Part shown: piece after piece, positions 12,500 to 26,454 of the stretch
How positions within the stretch are numbered: the stretch's first letter is position 1
How the letters are laid out: each line of letters starts with the position of its first letter
Source of the DNA: Casuarina equisetifolia
Lineage: Eukaryota > Streptophyta > Magnoliopsida > Fagales > Casuarinaceae
Direction: 5' to 3'
DNA: 64,000 nt
Assembly (NCBI GenBank): GCA_028551475.1
Contig: CM052356.1
Coordinates: 14,349,884 to 14,413,883 of the forward strand
Notes under the pieces: model-generated
The model's input: only the letters and a program-made list of their open reading frames with translations
Databases searched by the model: none
What the model was told of the DNA's origin: nothing
Position numbers and translations under genes: made by a program

Positions 12500-13990
12500 A
12501 TCCGTCTTGGACCTCTGTTACGCGGTTCTGGCTTACGTCAGCTTGGTCATATTTCCACACAACAGGTAGGTTCAACAACAATAATACATCCTCAGTATTG
12601 TTTGCAAGTCCCATTGTGACTGAAGCAATGTCTTTCTTTCTCAAGTCCTTTCAACTCCCACGCTCATCTCAGTTTGAAATTCATTTTGGTTGAGTCAGCA
12701 CATACAAAAATAACGCCTATCATCCATATTATCGTAATGTCTCTTCAATCATGTTACCGTGGAAAACGAGAATCTTAGAATGAATGTTTCCCACGTGTTG
12801 AAAAAATGAAGAAGGATTGATATGTGATAACTGCTTTCGGCAAGACGAGATATTTCTTTTTATTTTTTTAATAACTTTTTGGCTTTTCGGAATGACAAAA
12901 CCAAGGACATGCTGGATATAATTAGATCTCTGGGCTCTTTCAACCGGTGGTGAGAGTCACGTCTCAACCTTTACAAATTTACTCTTGGTTCATCTTCAAA
13001 GTTTTAAGACCTTAAAATTCTCCACGTTTAGCATAAGCCCCCTGTTTAGGGGTTAATAAATTTGTCTTGCTACTGCTGACCAGTTGGCCCCGCATGCTTT
13101 AACCCCATAACATTCTTGGCAGATTTAATTCGTCCAAAGACAGATCACCCTCAACATTCCCTGTTAAAGAAGCTGATGTCGCCAAACAAACTAGGTAAAT
13201 TTAAACACTTCAAGCCACATGCCTTAATTACTACATCGTTTGTCCTTCTCATTCTTTTTTATTATGCGATTTATCAATATAGCCTTCTCCCTTCAAATGA
13301 ATCCATCACCGTTGAAGATGGAGTCTCGACATGAATGTGATTGCTTGAGCTGACAAAGGAACTTCCAAGTGTATTTTGTGATTCTTATTGGTTCAGTTTT
13401 CCGCCACATGGTTTCAATCAATCTTATTGCCTTTTCTTTGCGACTTGCACTCTAAGGGCTAGGCTAATGCATTGAGAAGTCGTAAACTCAAAGACCAAAA
13501 CATGTTTTAAAGGGGTCCAGTATGTATTTTTTTTTCTTATATTTGTATCCTAGTGTGATAGTACTTTAAAGATTCTGTACGTTAAAAGGCCTAGTAATTC
13601 CAAGCTATTTAAATGATAAAGGCCATAGAACATGATAGAAAACCCCAACAAAGAAAAAGGCCCCAGTGATCCCATTTGTTTTATGACATAAGTAGAAATA
13701 GAAAGAGACAATAAAGAAAATAAAGATAAAAGAACCATCCATTTCAAGAAGTTCTAAACAAAAGAGAAACTCATAAAAAAAAATAGTTAAAGAGAAAATT
13801 CCCATAAATATTGATCTCATGTACAGTTATACAAATATCAAGTTAAATTGATTTTTTATTGTAAACTAGATAATAAAAAATAGGAGTTTTTCGATTAAAG
13901 TCTTAATAATGATCTAACTTTAATTAGAAAATTTTTGAAAATGAAATCCTAAATAGAAGCAAAATATCTAATCATATCATTAAGGATACT
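12500..13990 (-). repeat. DXS 5'-flank duplicate, copy B
   Basis: A third copy of DXS upstream DNA. Corresponding anchors are 'ctggcttacgtcagcttggtca' near 12,528 (copy C near 38,592), 'tagatctct' at about 12,924, 'gaccagttgg' at about 13,078, 'cccttcaaatgaatcca' at about 13,290, and 'aaggccatagaacatgatagaaa' at about 13,618. It lacks exon 1 and the TATA region that copies A and C keep. It holds no gene. Confidence 0.75.
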
Positions 13991-13999
13991 TGCGAGCTG

Positions 14000-14960
14000 C
14001 CGCAGTTTGGGGCTGAGTCACAAGACCTTGTACTTAAAAATCCTCTTCTTACTAAAGAAATTGAAAGCTTCTATTTTGGTTACCAATTGTGACCTGATTA
14101 GGGGAAAATGCAATATGAAACTACAACACCGAATTTCAACCCATGAAACTACAACACCAATTGTGACATATACCCATGTCACGATCTAAAATCGATTTTC
14201 AACCCAATGGCCAACTAAACTGCAATGGTAAATCTAGACTACAATCAGGTTTCCTTTTCCTTTTCTTATGATCTACTTTCGCAACTAAAATCATAGCAAA
14301 CACCATAAACATTCAAGAGCATTTTAGCAAAAATACCCATATCAAGTGGACATGGCACACTTGCATCTAAAGGATACAACACTCCTACAACAGCAACGGA
14401 CATAGCATAATGGCATAATACAGTTTCTTCGTAAAAGGTTCTGGGGTTCATTGCAAATGGATTTCCCCAGTTTACAATGGACCTAAGCAAGTAGTATTAT
14501 GCCGTTCTAACACTTAACTTACATAGGTCACACATAAAAGGCTCATAGGCTTGGTCTTGCCCAACCCACATACCTACAAAAGCTTACATATAAGTCTATA
14601 AAACAACTATTGTAGCAAAATACTTTTGTTCAAAGCTTACTACAATTATGCTTATGACAACTTCTCCCTTCTCAAATAGAAACCTGGTCCCCAAGGTTAA
14701 GATCTGAGTACCTCAAATGAAACTAATCCATTGATTGCCATGTAGCAACCATAGCGGTTAACCCTTTCTAGAGCACCAACACTTCTTCAATATCCTTTCT
14801 CATCTAGGTTTGGAGAATGGCTTGGAGTTAAACTAACAATATATCTTTTGCTTCCACAAAATAAAATTTGTGTCACTATGGTAAAATTTTTGTCTCATTT
14901 ATATTGATTGTTTGTCTCTCACTCTCTGAACTAGTTTATAAAATGAGTGAAAATTATAAA
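14000..14960 (-). mobile_element. Ty3/gypsy fragment: chromodomain tail and start of 3' LTR
   Basis: Read on the minus strand, 14,673-14,810 gives the closing pol pattern of plant Ty3/gypsy elements: a VLV..EGL...ATW chromodomain-like stretch, then an acidic 'NLGDQV' tail. A purine tract follows at 14,660-14,672. The sequence from 14,659 downward starts TGTCATAAG and is probably the 3' LTR, whose far end I could not place. A small repeat of 'aaactacaacacc' occurs near 14,118 and 14,146. It is a broken fragment with no partner LTR found. Confidence 0.6.
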
Positions 14961-16079
14961 ATCTTTTTTTAAAGGCTAATAAATCAAACAACAAATTCAA
15001 TCCCCCTTCTTAGTTGGCCAATATAATTAACAACCCAAGCCTAATACCGTTGTCTTTGGTGGACTCTCACCCAAGCCCAATACTATTAATGCTATCAACC
15101 CAAGACAACTAGATATGACATCAAAGTCGACTATGGTGGAAGCTATACCATTCTTGTTTTGTTGCCTTCGCCAAATACAATCCATAAAAAATTAAAAAAT
15201 TAAAAAAATGGGTGAAGGTAAGTTCAAATGCCCACCAACAACACACTAAAACATTTGTATTTAATGAAAATTTTAACTTGAATCCATTTGCTTGCGACTC
15301 TCTATTTCTTTGAATGGTTTGATCCTACAAGGTTATGAAAGCTCAAACTCACACAATTACATAGCCAATCACACGAGAACAAAAGATATAAGGTTCGTTT
15401 AAGCCAAAAAGCCCTACAGTCAATGCCTATAGAATTTTCTCATTGTTTTTTTTTTTTTCAATTAGGGATACAAGTGGGAAATTTAAGGAATTTATTAAGG
15501 AAGGGAGAGACCCAAAGTCCAACCTCCCATGTGGTAGAACATCCAAATGCCACTAAGTTACCAAGACACAAGTTTTCTCTTACTTTTGCCCCCACATTTT
15601 GCTCTCGTTTTCCCTTGGTTTAATGATAATACCCAAATCAAAGCCATCTTGTATGTAACTAAGGTAAATGATGATGCATAACATAGAAACCATAGTGTCT
15701 TATACAATAAATAGAATTACAACAAAGCCCTCATACTAACAAAATAGTTCCAAGGGTATTTGGGAGCAAAACAATATGAACCCGAAAATATGATACTAGG
15801 TTATTTGGAGGTAATGCTATCTTGGTGTCATCAATTTATCCATAGGTGGTCAACACTTCCCAATTCAATTGGTGCTAAGCGACATAGGATTAAAAAGATT
15901 TTAAGTTTGAGAGACCAAACCCCCACACCCCACGCCCCTAAACCCCCCATTTCCTTCACCTACTTGAAAGTATAAATTCATATTGAGGGAGTTAGAAGGT
16001 GCAAGTATCCCATAACTTCTCTGGTCTCTTATGCCGGAAGCAATAGTCTTTTACTGATGAAATGTAGTAAAACACTTGA
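14961..16079. other. No recognisable gene
   Basis: AT-rich DNA between the gypsy tail and the LINE. Some of it may belong to either element: upstream pol of the gypsy on its left, and the LINE 5' UTR on its right. I see no motif that decides this. Confidence 0.4.
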
Positions 16080-19000
16080 TGAGTTCATAAGGAAACTTAG
16101 GTTCTTGTTCCTAACTAGGCATATTTTGAACAAGGTCTGCAAGGCCTAATTCATGTCATCTAAATGCTTTTCTAACTTATAGGAGTATATTTACTTAAGG
16201 ACACTTCAACCTATAGTTCTCATATAATTAAATAGAGAAATTGTGTTATGTGCTCGAGTGTGAAAGCAAGTAATTGGAAATTGGAGTATGGAACATAGCG
16301 GGTAAACCTTTGTTTCTTCAAAAATGGCATCCTTGTATCAGATTAGAGAAGACCAAAATATCTGTTGTTCCTATTTAGGTAAAGTTGTTTAACATTCCTC
16401 ATGCTTTATGGAACAAGATTGGTATGAGCCATGTTAGTAGTGTTCTGGGTAAACCTCTATATATGGACAAAGCTACTGAACAAAAGCTCTGGCTATCACA
16501 TGCCAAAGTTTGTATTCTAATGGATATTGATAGTGAATTTTCCCAAAACTTTGATGTTGATATGGGTAAAATGAGGTGTTTGAGATTACTGTGAAATATG
16601 GTTGGATCCCTCCTAAGTGTAAGAAAAGTAAGTGCTTTGGTCATAAAGATTGCACTATAAAAAAATATATATGGATCCCCAAAAAGAGTGAAGGCCCACA
16701 AGTAAATCAAAAAAGAGATGTTCAAGATCTAGTTACTATAGTAAAGAATCAAAATTCACTAGTACTTAAGGACAATGGTATTGACCAAGCAATAACTATT
16801 AAGCCTAATATTACTGAAAATTATTTTGGTTTTATTGTTGTACCTAATAAGAAGAAATCTCCTGGGAAGAAAAAGGATAAAGATTGTGAAATTATCTCAG
16901 AAAACAGGTTTCTCAGCTTGCTAATGCTAATGAAAATTAGACCACTTATAATGAGCTTTCAAATCTTCTAGATAACCTTGATGCAGTGGAAAAAGGGGAA
17001 AAACCCCTAGATCAATGAATATCTTATCTTGGAATGTGAGGGGCCTCAATAAAAGCCATAAACAAAGAGAAGTTGTTAATTTTATATCACCTCATGTTTG
17101 ACATATTATTATTTTGATAGAGCATAGACTTAAAGAAGATAATGCTAGTTTTGTTCTGAAGAATATGTTTGCTGAATGGAATTACTCTCACAATTATTTG
17201 CATTCTAGTGTGGGAAGAATATGGATTTTATGGAAATCGCCCGAATTACAACTTTCAATCCAAGGAATTTCATCTCAAGTCATACATTGCCTCATCGATA
17301 AGATAGGATTCCCATCTTTCTTCTTATCTGCTATTTATGCAAGCAACTTGGAATCTGAACGTAGGGAGTTATAGGCAAATATTGAGTTTTTCTCTTCTCA
17401 TATTGGAAACATTCCATGGCTATTGGTGGGTGATTTCAATGAAATTTGGCATGTATAGGAATGTATTAGGCCAAATGTTAAATGGACAAGGGGCATGGAG
17501 GATTTAAATGATATGATTGGGAAACTAGGACTGTTGGAACCCTCTTTTAAGGGTTCTGTTTTCACTTGGTCGAATAAAAGCTCATCCCAGAATCTCAGAG
17601 CAAGCAAGATTGATAGAGTTTTACTAAACCTAGAAGGGATTCTCAAATTTGATAAACTCTCGATTGAGTTTTTTCCTCCCTTGTTATTGGATCATTCTCC
17701 TTCCTTGGTTAAGTTAGATTCCATTCATAAAAGGAAAAAAGCTCCTTTCAGATTCTTCAATTTTTGGACAGCTAGTCCAGATTTTATAGAAACTGTTAAT
17801 CATGTTTGGCAACAAGAAGTCAGTGGTACTAAAATGTTCAAAGTAGTGAAGAAGCTAAAGGCATTAAAGTTACCTCTTAAAAAGCTAAATTATGCTCAAT
17901 TTGGTGATTTGCATCAAAAGGTAAAGGTGGCGAGAGAACAATTACAACAAGTTCAACTTAATTTACAACTTGACTCCTTTGATACAAATATGTGTACCGA
18001 GAAAAAACTGAAAATGAAACAATTGATTGCATTGAGTAAACATGAAGAAATCCTTTTAAAACAAAAATCGTGGAATCATTGGCTGAAAGAGGGGAATAAT
18101 AATAGTAGAATATTCTTTTCATCTTTGATGCGTAAAAGAGCTCATAATAAAATCTCTCACTTAGTACTAGAAGATGGATCTACTATTTATGATGATGATG
18201 CCTTACGGAAAGCTATCATTACATATTATCAAAATGTACTTGGAAGTTCTCGTGTTAGTAACCTTTTCACTAGAAGGTACTCTTCCTTATTCCATTAGAA
18301 TGTGAATGAAATGTTGAATTTACCTGCTTTTGAATGCTCTGATGTGAAGAGAGTTCTTTGGGGTTTTCATGATTTCAAAGCTCCTAGTCCTGATGGATAC
18401 AATAGTTTATTTTACAAGGAAGCTTGGTCTATTATTAGTCATGACATAGAAGCTGCGGTGCTAGATTTTTTCTCATCCAATAAATTACTGAAAGCTATTA
18501 ATGCTACTTTGTTATGCCTAGTACCTAAAAACCCTAACCCAAGTTGTATGAAGGATTTTCAACCCATTGCCTACTACAATGTGTTATATAAAGTGATCTC
18601 AAAACTACTTGCTGAAAGGATAAGCCTTATTCTTCCTGAAGTGATTAGTTAAAACCAAACTGCTTTTATCAGGGGTCGTCAAATCTTTGAAAATATTATG
18701 CTTTGTCAAGAATTGCTTCATAACTATCATAAAGGAGATAAAGAAAAGCATGTAGCCATTAAGATTGATCTTATGAAAGCTTATGACATGGTTAAATGGG
18801 ATGTTATATTAGGTGTTCTCCAAGCTATTCATACTCCTTAAACTTTACTAGATCTGATTAGCCAATGCATCACTACTACTAGATTCTCTGTGAACTTCAA
18901 TGGTGAGCATGTAGGTTATTTTGAGGGCACTAATGGGTTAAGGCAAGAAGATCCTTCATCCCCTTATTTGTTTGTGCTTGTCATGGAGATCCTTAATAGG

Positions 19001-20468
19001 ATAATTATTGAGAAAGTTTCCACCTCTACTTTCAAATATCATTGGAGGTGCAAGAAAGAGAAAATCACTCACCTTTGTTTTGTAGATGATTTATTTTTAT
19101 TTGCACATGGGGATATTAATTCTGTATTATGTCTCATTGAGGCTTTGGAGGAATTAGCAACATTCACAGGTTTGCAATATAATCCTAACAAAAGTCAGAT
19201 ATTTTTTTCAGGGATCACTGAACAAGAAAAACTTTTAATACTAAATCATACCCCTTTCTTCGAAGAAAGACTCCCTATTAGGTACCTTGGTGTTCCTCTT
19301 ATTACAAGAAGGCTTATCTACACTGATTGCAAAGTTTTGACAGAGAAAATCATGGCAAGAATTTATGGATGGGGAATGAAACATCTAAGCTATGCAGGAA
19401 GACTACAACTGGCAAAATTAGTCCTCACTTCTATCTGTACCTTTTGGATGCAAATGTTCCTTCTCCCAAAACAAACCATATATGAGATTGAGAAGAAGAT
19501 AAAGCATTTTCACTGGGCAGGCCACTTAGAATATCAAAAAACTCATAAGGTTACTTGGCAAGTTGTTTGTTCACCAAAAAAGGAAGGTGGTCTTGGACTA
19601 CTAAACCTTAAAGTATGGAATAAAGTTTTGTTAGGGCGATCTCATAAATCACCCTAATTCATCCTTATGGAGTAAGTGGATTCATAGTACTAAATGTAGG
19701 AGAAATTCAATTATGGATCTTGACATCAAAGGAAATATGGCATGGAGTTGGAGAGGTCTTCTAAAATTACGACAAACTTTAACCTCTACACTAACAAAAC
19801 CTTCTTATTGTTGTAAGGAAACATATAAGGAATTACGTCAAGTGAGCACTGAGGTTGAATGGTATAATTTGATATGGTCGGGAGGAATCAGCAAACATAA
19901 CTTCATTGGTTGGCTCATATGTAGAGACAAACTTCCTATAGCAGCAGTGGTTTCTCGCTAGCTCCCCTCAATTGATCTGTATTGTAATTTCTGTGACTTT
20001 CAATATGAAAATAGATCACACTTGTTTTTTCAGTGCAGTTGGACTAACCATGTTTGGAGAACTAGTCTAGCTCAACAAGGCATTCGTAAGGTCATCTACA
20101 ATTGGGAATCTGAATTGCAATGGATGATTAAAGCAACTAAGGGAAAAGATTTAGCCGCAAAGCTTCTCAAGCTTTCTTTCTTAGCTTATCTTTTTTGTAT
20201 ATGGATAGAACGTAATCGTAGACGTTTTCAGAATAAGTCTATTGATATTCCAATGTTGTTAGCTAAAATCAGGAGAGTAGTCCATGGAAGAGCTTCTTTA
20301 TTTAGAAACATTAAACTCTCTCTAGCTATTGGTTTATTGAGTCATAGTTAGGGAATTCCAAACTCTATCTTCTCCTAGATGAATTGTAATATTGGGGTAT
20401 GCCCCTAAGCTTATGTATTTCTTTATTCTTCGATGAATAAACACACATATTCATAAAAAAAAAAAAAA
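16080..20468 (+). mobile_element. Non-LTR retrotransposon, plant L1-type LINE, dead
   Basis: ORF1 (about 16,230-16,970) has a DUF4283-like segment (KLFNIPHALW, LGKPLYMDKAT) and a degenerate C-H-C knuckle near 16,617. ORF2 starts near 17,026 with an APE-type endonuclease (SWNVRGLN; LLVGDFNEI near 17,420; SKIDRVLLN near 17,605). Reverse transcriptase follows (PSPDGYNSLFY about 18,382; AIKIDLMKAYDMV about 18,758; GLRQEDPSSPYLF about 18,935; FVDDLFLFAHGD about 19,078, the FxDD catalytic box), then a zf-RVT domain (WLICRDKLP about 19,915; CNFC and HLFFQC about 19,983-20,035). A poly(A) tail at 20,455-20,468 closes it. In-frame stops at 17,372, 17,456, 18,297, 18,650 and 18,839 and later breaks make it inactive. 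The 5' end and target duplication were not identified. Confidence 0.9.
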
Positions 20469-20773
20469 GTATTCAATCAAAATCTAATGGGGATTTTGTT
20501 GAATATTTTTTTACCCACTGACATAGGATAGAAATTAAGCCTTGTTGAGAAAGACATCACTTTACAAACTTAAGCCTCATTGGAGAGACTTCACACACAA
20601 GAACTAAACAAAATTTAACTTATATTTCTCAAAACTTGATTTGCAATTACATCTTAATACAATAATTTAAACAACCAACTAATAAACTGAAAACATGAGC
20701 AAACTTTTAAACACGTGATAAATAAACCCGTTTGTAACTTTTGCTACTTGATTTTCTCGAAACACTTCCACCT

Positions 20774-21429
20774 TAATATGATCTCGAGTTTGAGCTCTAC
20801 CAAGTAGCCTATTACAATAAAATCTCTTAGATGGTGTTGCTTAAAAGATTGTCTTTTACCTAAATTTTCCTACTAAACTAACGATCACAATTCCAATCAA
20901 CGATGCTTCACAAAAATAAAACTCCCCAATCATCTCAACACTTAGCACCAACAACAAATCCGAATTCCCCCAATAAAACAAGAAACCCACTTCAATCCAA
21001 CAAAATCAATCAATGAAATACCTAAGCATCAAACCAATCTAAAAAACATAATCATTCAATGAAATACCAAATTGAAACAACTAATGGGAATGAGAAAACT
21101 CTTAGTTCATAACAACAAATCCACTATAACAATGAAAGAATGGGAAGCAAAAACCTAAATAGAACCTAACTGGAGCTCGTTTGAGAGATGCCACACCCTT
21201 TAAGGATTTCTCCCATTATTTTCTTCTATGTGCATCACCTCCTCCCCTTTTTCCCTTTTAAAAGTTTTCTTTGTCTTCCAAACGCCAACAACGGTGTTTC
21301 CAAAAGACCCACAATACCAAATACCTAAAAAAAAAAAAACAACACGTCAAACACTAAAAGAAAAACAAACAAATGACAACCCACTTGACTCAACGTAAAA
21401 AACCCTTTTACCCCTATGCAATCACAACA
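20774..21429 (-). repeat. 3' LTR of the 20.8-26.2 kb gypsy element
   Basis: A direct repeat of 25,595-26,248. Shared blocks include 'acaattccaatcaa', 'acaacaaatcc' and 'cttttacccc'. The minus-strand start is TGTTGTGATTG. Confidence 0.9.
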
Positions 21430-24400
21430 ATTCCTTCCCTACCCAATTTAGACTTTGTCTTCAAGGTTGATGTCAGCAAAGCAAGTTTGAAGGTCTTGCA
21501 ACAGTTGCCATTAGCTTCGTAGGCGAGAGTGTGCTCCAATGGGCTAGAACTTGTTCTTGATTCTTGAAAATTCTTTGCTCCAAAATCGCCTAAGGAATAG
21601 AACAAAGTAAAATCTAACATCCCAATACAACTAGTAACTTAGAATAAAAGCCTTGTCTCCCAACACTCATTTAAAACACAAGACATGAAAATCCAGGTGA
21701 GTCCAAGCAACATTAGCAAGGCGAAGTTTGTAAGCTATAACTTGAGCTTTTGGATGATCAAAAAAGGTCCATATAATCTAGGAGACAATTTAAAAGTATA
21801 ATCAATAGCCATAAAATTTTGTCTATACTATTGCAATTATAAGTAAAGCTATAACCTATTATAAGTAACTTTTCAATGTTTCTTGTCATACATCACTTCA
21901 TGCAATCTTGAGCATCTTATTTACGCAATTGTAGATGTAGTATACAGATGTCATAATGCAATAAATTGGCCATAATTGGAAAAGCAATCAACCACCACTA
22001 AAATAGAATTTAGAATATAAGAAGTAAGAAGGCCATCAATGAAGTCCATTGAAATGTTAGTCTAAACTTGCTCCAGTATTGGCAAAGGTTGCAATAATCT
22101 CATAGGGCACAATTTCTCACTCTGGTGGGTTTGACAACTCTAGTATTTCTAAATAAGCTCCTTGATATCCTTGTACATCTCATCCCAATAAAAGACTACT
22201 TAGATCCTATGTAAATTTTTCAAGAAAGCCTTATGTGTGCCATTGTAGAACACAGCAATAATAACCAAAATGAGGGTGGATGTAGTTAGGAGATATAAAT
22301 GCTATTTAAAGAAAATCAACCTATCACTTCTTACATCTCTTTATTTTATTGAATGTCTTTTTTTATCCATCCAATCAAGTTATGGCATGGACAAAGCATC
22401 CATCACTGTTCCCAATGTTTCTTCCATAACATCCAATTAGGCATTTTCTAGCAAAATAGGTGTCAAATTACCATAATATGTTCTATTTAACTTTATATCT
22501 TCCTAATGAAATAAGGAATATGTAGTGCCATTCTCTTTCCCTCCTTATACTCAATCTAAAATCATAACCCATAAGCTTAACTAATCATCTTTGTTAAGTA
22601 TGAGTAGAAGGCTTTCAGTCCCATAAGTATTTAAGGCTTTTATGATTTGTTTGAACTACAAGATTTTGCCCCTAATAAATAATGTCATTATTTTTTCACT
22701 AAAAGATGATTAGCCACACTAGGACTAAGACACGACCCAGACTCCTTCAGGAGGTAGTAGTGGGGAATTTTCTACAATGGACGAAAGCCTAATGGAGCAA
22801 TGCCATGTGGAGGTAAAAGGCTTATGGGTTATGAACTTCTTTTCCTGAAGAAGAAGCAATGATGGTATTTAGGGAATAAGCATCGGCTAACTCTATGCTA
22901 GCAACCATAGTAAGACAGAGGATGCAAGCGTTACCTGGAATGATTGGGCTTAAAGCAATTTCTCCCTTTGAAATCTTGGCTAAAAAATGCACTAGGTTTC
23001 TCTCTTGACCCAATACTCCTCCAACACCATCACACAATTGATCACATTCAACCATAAAAGGATTAGTGAAATCTGGAAAAACCAACAAGGGTGTTTCTAT
23101 CATTACATGCTTAAAGGTAGAAAAAGCCTTCTTTGCACATTCATTTTACCCAAAACCATCCTTCTTAAGCAAATCTTTTTAGTAGTCTTGCTATGAAACT
23201 ATATATTCTATAATAAACTGTTTATAATATCCTATCAATCCAAGGAACCCTTTAAGCTCTTAATAGTCCTTGGTCGTGGCCATTCCACTATTGAGCATAG
23301 CTTGTCCTTATCCATGCCCAACTTGTCTCTACTTACTATATGCCTTAGATAATCAACCTCTGTCTTTCCAAAGTTACACTTTGATAATTTAACAAGTAGT
23401 GTGTGATCTCTCAAATTTGTAATGCAATTTCCACATGTGTGAGATAATCCTACCGACTATGACTATATATCAAGATGTTGTTCAAGAAAACTAAAATAAA
23501 TTTATGAAAGAAATCTTGAAATATTGTATTCATTATAGCCTGAAAGGTGAATGGTGCAATCATTACCTTAAAATGTGCAATCAATAATTCGTAGTTCTTA
23601 TGATAAGTGCAAAATGCTATCTTAGGTGCATCCTAAAGGTGTGTTCAAATTTGATGATATCTCAAACATAGATCTAACTTCGAGAAATATTGTGCATCAT
23701 GTAACTCATCCAACAACTCAATTATTATAGGTATGGATAATTTATCCTTAATAGTGTGGTGGTTTAGCACTTTATAATCTACACACAACCTTCAAAGTTA
23801 TCATTTTTCTTTGTTGACAATATTAGGAATGAGAAAAGGCTTGTACTTGGTCTAACTACTCTTACAGGTAACATATCAAACATTTTATGCTTAATCTCCT
23901 CTTTTTGAAAGTGTGAATATATGTAAAGGCATATAGAAATTGAATAATTCTCATCCTTTAAAGGGATCTTATGGTCTTCTGCTCTTAAGGGTAGTAACCT
24001 TTTAGGTTCTTGAAAAACATCTTTATGGTGACTCAATAATTGACACATCTCACCCCCAATTTCAGGTTCCTTGTGAACATAATTGACTGTTAAAATCTGT
24101 AGTAAACTCCTAATCCCTCCTTACAAAGTTCCTTATTGATTCAATCCATTTCTACCAATCTATTAGTTGACACAAAGATTCCTTACAACTCAATCTTCTT
24201 ACCTTTCCACATGTGTTGCATGGTAAGCTAAGGAAAATCCCATAATACCTTACCAAGTTCATGAAACCATAACATTTTTAGGACCATTTTAGTCCTTGTT
24301 AACTATAATATATGCAAATCTATGATAATAAACCCTTAGGAACAAACTTTTACATTTTTAATCACACCCCCACTAAGTACCTTATCCCCATTTACCACCT

Positions 24401-25594
24401 TTACCTCCAAGGATCCAAGCTTAGTTAGTTGTAATCCTACCTTCTTGCCATTCTAACATGTATGAAGTTGTGTGTACTACAAATATCAACCAAGCATACA
24501 ACTCTTTGTCATCCATATGTCAATATCTTGAGACCTTCATGGTCTATGAGCTATATACCCTTGAAATAGCTACCAAGGAAATCTCTAGAAGCTAGGCAAC
24601 CTTACTTACCTCCTCTAAATAATTCTCATGTTCAGTAACTTCCAAACAAAATATCCACTTACAATGATGAGTAGTACCAAACTTTTCAACATAATTATAA
24701 TATAGACTATGAGCTCATCGTTGTACTATTTCGACACTAGTAAGTCTTTTCACTAGTAAAATGGGTCATAGGTTGCTGAGATTACTTAAATTAGTTGGAA
24801 TGGCAGGAATGGGATGAAGAACTAAAAAAGATGCCAATCTTGGTAAAGAAATATCTCCCCTATATTGTTTGAATTTAGGCTTTTGTAACATGGTCAAATC
24901 AATTATTGTTTTAAGCATGGTGAGCTAGTAAGGTTGAACCTTCATTCATATTGACTCTTTTAAACCACATAGAAAACTCTCAAACTTCTTGCTTAGGAGT
25001 TCAAGTGCCAACCCTTAATAACAATTGAGAAAATTACCTTTAATAATCATCAACATTACTAGTTTATTGCAAACAAGTTAAAGTAGCAAAATGACTCTAG
25101 TAATTTTGCCCAAACCTATCTAAGAAATCATCAATAAGTTATATACAAGTAATTGGTGCCTTAGATGAATGCCTTTTAAAAAATTGATACACCACTAATA
25201 CATGAATCTAAATTCCATGAAACTATAGTTACCTTGGCTACCTTAAGGGTTGCATGGAAGTCAAAGATTTGTTTAACTCTACTAATCCAATCCGAAGGAT
25301 CAAAGTTGCCATCATGGTGGGGGAATTCAAACATGTGTTGTAATTGTACTCTAGTAAGGCTAGAATCAAGTTGTGAGCCCTTTTCATAACCATTCCCACC
25401 ATTATTCCCATTACTATCAGTTGTATTACCCATCAATGACCTTGTATTGCTATCCATTTTAGCTAATAAGGCAACAAACATTTGCATTATAATTTGGTGG
25501 CAATCCTATTTGGATTCCAAACTCGAACCCTTTTCTTTGTGTATGACCATAATTAGTTAGGTACCTATCATATTAACAAGCTATGATACCAAAT

Positions 25595-26248
25595 TGATAT
25601 GAGCCTAAGTCTAAGCTTTTGTAACTGGGCTATTTATAAAATAATCTACTAGATGGAGCTATTTAAAAGACCATCTTTTACCAAATTTTCTAATTGTACT
25701 AGCAACCATAATTCCAATCAATATGTTTCACAAAAAAAAAAAAACTCCCAAATTGCCTCAACATTGTAGTACCAATAACAAATCCAAATTCCCTCAATAA
25801 CAATAAGAAAACCACTTCTATCCAATACAATCAACCAATAAAATACCCAAGCATTAAACCAATCTAGAAAACACGGCCATTCAATAAAATACCAAATTGT
25901 AATAGCTAATCGAAATGAGAAAACTCTTAGTTCCTAGCAACAAATCCATTATAAGAATGAAACAATGGGAAGCAAAAGCTTAAATAGAACCTAACCAAAG
26001 CTTATTTGAGGGAGCCCACATCTCTTAAGGATTTCTTCCAATATTTTCTCTATGCCTATTTCTACCTCTCATTTTTCCCTTTTACAAGTTTTCTTTCTCT
26101 CCTTCAACACCAATGAAAACATTTACAAAAGACCCACAAAACGTAATACTTAAAAAACGACACATTAAAGACGAGAAGAAACATAAACAAACAAACAACA
26201 CACTTGACTTAACAAAAAAACCCTTTTACCCCTTGTGTAATCGTAACA
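25595..26248 (-). repeat. 5' LTR of the 20.8-26.2 kb gypsy element
   Basis: A direct repeat of 20,774-21,429. The minus-strand start is TGTTACGATTAC and the end CTCATATCA is followed by ATT and the primer-binding site. The outer flank is the CACCT target duplication. Confidence 0.9.
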
Positions 26249-26454
26249 CACCTTATATGGCGTCTTAGTTCTTCAAGGTTTTCTAGCTTGCTACCTAGCA
26301 TATCAAGCTTCTAGATAACTTCATGCACTAGTAGCCATTCAATTTTCTTTTATCACGGCCTTCCTTCTAGACCTCATGCCCAACAGACAACTCTTCCACA
26401 TTTACCACAATGCACCACATTCTTTTCTTAACTAAATGTTCGGTGAAATCTAAA

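Larger units (their letters stand above)
20774..26248 (-). mobile_element. Full-length Ty3/gypsy retrotransposon fossil
   Basis: A minus-strand element of 5.5 kb with two LTRs of about 655 bp (20,774-21,429 and 25,595-26,248). Just inside the 5' LTR is a primer-binding site TGGTATCATAGC (minus strand, near 25,591), and a purine tract precedes the 3' LTR (about 21,430-21,444). Identical 5-bp target duplications CACCT lie at 20,769-20,773 and 26,249-26,253. Recognisable parts are gag (25,176-25,487, FEFPHHDGNFDPSDWI), the start of RT (23,779-24,048, HHKDVFQEPKRLLP), the RT/RNase H junction (22,822-23,103, PLLVFPDFTNPFMVECD), and integrase-like debris (about 21,700-22,500). It looks structurally whole but its coding parts are heavily broken, and the diverged LTRs show it is old. 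Confidence 0.92.

Noticed and set aside
14266-14490. 74-codon minus-strand frame
   Set aside because: Falls in the probable LTR of a gypsy fragment and has no recognisable content.
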